A DNA stretch of 64,000 bases, taken from the NCBI RefSeq assembly GCF_029931775.1, contig NC_079312.1:57726333-57790332 (forward strand), in the 5' to 3' direction. Source of the stretch: Euleptes europaea (Eukaryota; Chordata; Lepidosauria; Squamata; Sphaerodactylidae). Below are positions 61,701 to 64,000 of the stretch, in pieces. The notes beneath the pieces are model-generated. The model did no database searches and was not told where the DNA came from. It worked only from the letters and a program-made list of their open reading frames with translations. Each line of letters starts with the position of its first letter. Positions within the stretch are counted from its first letter, which is position 1. The position numbers and the translations under genes are program-made.

Positions 61701-62457
61701 TTTGCGTTGTTATGTTAACTACCACCAGGATAACTGGGTGGAACTGTTACCTTTAGCAGAATATGCCTACAATAATGCCATGCATCAATCCACAGGTTTT
61801 AGCCCGTTTTTTGCTGTGTATGGACAAGATTTCAGTCCCATCGCTCCTACAGATGATGTAGAGGGGGAGGGGAACCCCGACATTGCCTCCTGGGCACACG
61901 CCCTCCGTACCACTTGGCCCTGGCTCGTTAGCAACCTCGACCGGGCCAAACGTAAATACAAAGCGCAAGCTGACAAACATCGCTCCCCCGGGGGTGATCT
62001 GCAAGTGGGTGCTTTGGTTTACCTTTCCACCAAAAATCTCCGTTCCACCCAACCGTGCCATAAGCTCAGCGCCAAATTCATTGGCCCTTTCCCCATTACT
62101 CGGGTCATAAACCCTGTCACAGTGGAACTGGCTCTCCCCAAATCCTTGAGGCGTGTGCATCCTGTTTTCCACATAAGCCTCCTCAAACCCCATGTTGCTT
62201 CTCCACGGTGGCATCCGGACCCACCGCCTGCGCAACCCATCATGGTGGGGGGGGAAGAACACTTCGAAGTCTCCAAGATCCTTGACTCCCGTATTCACCA
62301 TGGCAATCTGCAATATCTAGTTCGTTGGAAACATTTCCCCCCTGCCTATGACGAATGGGTGCGCGCACGGGATGTCTCCGCCCCCGACCTCGTCGACGCC
62401 TTTCACATTGCTTACCCGGACAGGCCAGCCCCCTTGCGAACTGGGAGGGGGCCTTGA
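58720..62457 (+). CDS. pol-like ORF of the sushi-type element (PR-RT-RH-IN-chromodomain)
   Basis: A 1245-codon frame. Aspartic protease (LIDSGC) near residue 70; reverse transcriptase with YLDDILIY near 388; RNase H at roughly 550-680. An integrase zinc-binding region ends CPVCAAAK near 855 and is followed by the catalytic core. A C-terminal chromodomain (about 1180-1235; LVRWKHFPPAYDEW) is known in chromoviruses to read histone marks during integration. It overlaps the end of gag in the -1 frame, the arrangement for which this group is known to use -1 ribosomal frameshifting. Its nearest domesticated relatives are the RTL/PEG10 genes of mammals. Confidence 0.92.
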   Translation: MDFSSLKPGISPRLVKKRLRSVVNGASPQTSQDLPIKPNAPTKIKEVDSTVYVDAVLQQLNGGPQIPVKALIDSGCCRTLISEATFAALRADSEALPAPVQFAQMDGSQFQGGPVDHRTMGVAMGIGSHWEQIDFTIAPIRFEVVLGINWIKGHSPSIDWERNTISFASPTCDQHRQNFALPFPPVPALTSTAPVPPALPAVYRDFEDVFDLRECDALPPHRASDCAIEVVKDCTLTKSKIYPMSASERTVLRDFLDKNLARGFIRPSNAPNSAPAFFVRKKEGDLRLCIDFRKLNAVTQTNAYPIPLISDILGQLQEGRMFSKLDLVEAYYRVRIREGDEHLTAFSSCFGMYEFLVMPFGLKGAPGVFMQLINEILHDLLYRGVVVYLDDILIYSKTVDEHVTLVREVLQRLRNHQLFAKLAKCEFHQSKLTFLGYIISHQGLRMDPAKVQAVLDWTPPTNRKQVQQFLGFANFYRGFIPNFAQVALPITDLLKTKGKVSSAALPSPKILWTEQCQAAFLALKRLFTSEPVLRHPDPNQIFIVQVDASDVAMGGALLQQGPDGLLHPCAYFSKKFAHAQLNWPIWEKEASAVHHALTLWRQFLEGSKVPFEVWTDHKNLAALTGSHKLSAKQQRWAEFFAQFRFTLKHVPGKQNVLADALSRLPQYPVKLERPTNSLFTPMQRGALPMLAVQTRSQHQHTFPNSQAPPAQPAAQPPPQQTGVPAPPTPPTAQPPAVCAPPHVSTSPITVSQISMTDGGAPSKIPISESFLTVLRDQCLLERSAHTLPPGVLEQGGSWYKDSKLYVPKALRKDVLHLAHGAKTAGHFGFLKTLHLLRRQFWWGGMRSDIDSFIRSCPVCAAAKRSQGKPPGLLQPLETPSRPWEVIAMDFMTDLPLSGGKTVLWVVTDLFSKQIHLIPCAGIPSAQKLARLFVTHIFRLHSFPRKIICDRGSGFVSKFWKAFLKLVGVEQGLSSAYHPQTDGQTERVNAVLECYLRCYVNYHQDNWVELLPLAEYAYNNAMHQSTGFSPFFAVYGQDFSPIAPTDDVEGEGNPDIASWAHALRTTWPWLVSNLDRAKRKYKAQADKHRSPGGDLQVGALVYLSTKNLRSTQPCHKLSAKFIGPFPITRVINPVTVELALPKSLRRVHPVFHISLLKPHVASPRWHPDPPPAQPIMVGGEEHFEVSKILDSRIHHGNLQYLVRWKHFPPAYDEWVRARDVSAPDLVDAFHIAYPDRPAPLRTGRGP

Positions 62458-62468
62458 GGGGAGCAGAA

Positions 62469-62751
62469 TGTCAGGCTGCTATCTCGGTTTCGTTATTGCC
62501 TCTGTCTCTGTGCTGTATTGTCTGCCCCCCAAGGTCGCATACCTAGGCCTGGGAACTCAGCTCCTGGGAAACTGTATTCATGCGTGTAATCTCCCGCCTT
62601 TCCTGCCTTATAATATCTCCCAGCTAGTGAGCCTCTCATAGCTGTCATTTTATTCGTTTGCACTGTATGCCTATTTGATCAGTAAAAGCCATCTGTTTGG
62701 ACTCTATATGACTTTGTGGTGATTTCTGGTTCTGTGGGCCAAGGGCTGACA
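62469..62751 (+). repeat. 3' LTR of the sushi-type element
   Basis: Same length and, on visual comparison, same sequence as the 5' LTR. Preceded by the purine-rich GAGGGGAGCAGAA and followed by CTATG. Confidence 0.93.
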
Positions 62752-62834
62752 CTATGGCACTTCTCTGAGGCTGGCTTAGCATTCAATTGGCATGTATTTG
62801 TACAATATAATTTGCTTTGAAAACCCTGTGAATA

Positions 62835-62962
62835 TGGCCTTTTCGGCCCTGGCCCCAGCTTGGTGGAATAGTCTTCCTGGTGATATCAGGACCTGGCGGG
62901 ATCTCAAGGAGTTCCGCAGGGACTGTAAAACAGAGCTATTCCACCAGGCCTATAATTGAGGA
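62835..62962 (+). mobile_element. L2-like LINE C-terminal fragment
   Basis: Translation gives ALAPAWWNSLPGDIRTWRDL then FRRDCKTELFHQAYN and a stop, the WNSLPxxIR...F...CKTxLF signature. It is the plus-strand homologue of 9225-9362. Confidence 0.7.
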
Positions 62963-63057
62963 CAGCCGCGAGAGAATTCAACATTAGTGGCCTCCCCATC
63001 TCTCCCTCTCCACTCTTGACATCTGTGGGGGGTTGACCTGCTAATAATTTGCTACAT

Positions 63058-64000
63058 GGTGACTTCCGGGTGAAGATGGCCGTCGAGTAGCTGTGCTTCA
63101 GCTCAGCTGCTTGCAACCTCGCCAGCAAGGAAAGCAACTAGCACGTCTAGAAGCCTTGGGGTGCACAGGTACCTCCCTCATTAAATTGGGGTCCATACAA
63201 ACCGAGTCTCGCCATCAAGCGGGTTCGGAATAAGCTGGTGGAGGTTGGGTTTTCCCGAGCCGGCCATTTTTCTCCCTAAACTCCCCCCCCTTTCCTCTTT
63301 TACTCACCTTTAAAGAAGAAACAAACAGCCAGCGCACAGACAACAACCGCCCAAACAGATTGAAAGAGGGTGAGTAAAAAAGTGTCCGGAACTCTCACTA
63401 AACACAAGCTTAAAAAAGCAAGCTAAATGTCCAGCGGGAGGAAGGGGGGGAAGAAGCAGAAATAAAATGGTGGGCGCAACAAACCGAAACTAAGCAGAAA
63501 TCTAAACAGCATTAACAGAACAATCCTACCCGGCAGAGCTGCAGGAGCGGAGTGTGTAGACCAAGCATCAGGGAGGTGGAGGAGTGGGACCTGCTGGGAG
63601 AGCCCCCAAAGCCCCTGAAAATAACAAAAGGTAGGGGGAAAGAAGCAGACCCCGCAGTAGAACGGCTTGTGAGGGAGGCGAGGTGAACTGGGACTGAGCG
63701 GCATGGGGAAAACGTGCGGCTGATGGTGCCAGTCAGAGGGATTAATTCCCCCCCCCCGAAAATCTTTAGCCAGCCGTTTTAAAGGAAAGATCTCCATTGG
63801 TGGCGGGAAGGTGTGCGGATTGGGGACAGAGCCAACTTTGTGGTGCTTTTCGAGTGGCCCTGTAACTGTTGGGAAATGGAGGAGCGACACAGCGGGGGAA
63901 CGGCGAGCAGGCGAGTGGAGGCGATTTGAAGACAAGGCACAGGGGGAGTGTGCAGAGAACGGCGCCAGTTCAGAAGATCAACGTTCCATTACCAGTCGGT
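63058..64000 (+). mobile_element. Possible LINE-1 5' UTR running out of the window
   Basis: The block begins GTGACTTCCGGGTGAAGATG and continues GCCGTCGAG. AAGATGGCCG (63073-63082) is the YY1-site word found near the very start of vertebrate L1 5' UTRs. The following 900 bp is purine-rich and GC-moderate, has no conserved frame, and differs from the AT-rich intron before it. A host promoter with ETS and YY1 sites is the alternative. No ORF1 is visible before the window ends. Confidence 0.4.

Larger units (their letters stand above)
56193..62751 (+). mobile_element. Ty3/gypsy chromodomain LTR retrotransposon, Tf1/sushi group, looks whole
   Basis: Two 283-bp LTRs (56193-56475 and 62469-62751), both TGTCAG...CTGACA, look identical by eye and are flanked by the 5-bp duplication CTATG (56188-56192 and 62752-62756). 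Between them lie a gag-like and a pol-like reading frame in the order protease, reverse transcriptase, RNase H, integrase, chromodomain, which defines a chromovirus. A purine-rich tract precedes the 3' LTR. No obvious breaks were noticed, and LTR identity implies a very recent insertion. It lies within RUVBL1 intron DNA, antisense to that gene. Confidence 0.93.

Overview
This is vertebrate nuclear DNA, most likely from a squamate reptile (lizard or snake). The evidence is two spliced, highly conserved host genes with long repeat-filled introns, plus a sauropsid/squamate repeat mix: CR1, L2-like and BovB/RTE LINEs, 5S-rRNA-derived and tRNA-derived SINEs, MIR-like SINEs, hAT-type miniature transposons and a Sushi-type Ty3/gypsy element. 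The species cannot be named from the sequence alone.

Layout. 1-10.55 kb is gene-poor and repeat-rich: a TA-flanked miniature transposon carrying a GC-rich 71-bp minisatellite, an old retrovirus-like remnant, a BovB fragment, an 880-bp hAT-type element with target duplications, and CR1, L2 and SINE pieces. 10.7-23.2 kb is the complete SEC61A1 gene (+): a CpG-rich promoter, 12 coding exons and a 476-codon product. Introns 1, 4, 7 and 8 hold BovB, 5S-SINE, MIR-like and inverted-repeat insertions. 23.2-51.7 kb is the interval between two convergent genes. It holds the SEC61A1 3' UTR, two L2-like fragments, three CR1 pieces, several SINEs and five copies of a roughly 207-bp hAT-type MITE with 8-bp target duplications. 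It also has stretches that read like conserved non-coding DNA. 51.7-52.7 kb holds the last two coding exons of RUVBL1 (-). The rest of that gene lies past the right edge, so the DNA from 52.7 kb to the end of the window is probably RUVBL1 intron.

Inside that intron, in antisense orientation to RUVBL1, sits a young-looking chromodomain Ty3/gypsy retrotransposon of the Tf1/sushi group (56193-62751). Its two 283-bp LTRs look identical by eye and it is flanked by CTATG duplications. An 11-base sequence just after the 5' LTR is complementary to the predicted RNA 5' end, the hallmark of self-primed reverse transcription in this group. The final kilobase may be the 5' end of a LINE-1.

SEC61A1 (protein-translocation channel) and RUVBL1 (AAA+ ATPase of chromatin and assembly complexes) are not functionally linked. 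Their adjacency matches my recollection of human 3q21, so this is conserved synteny. I found no clearly new gene system. The most interesting material is transposon biology (nested insertions, the self-priming retrotransposon, the minisatellite-bearing MITE) and candidate regulatory DNA between the genes.
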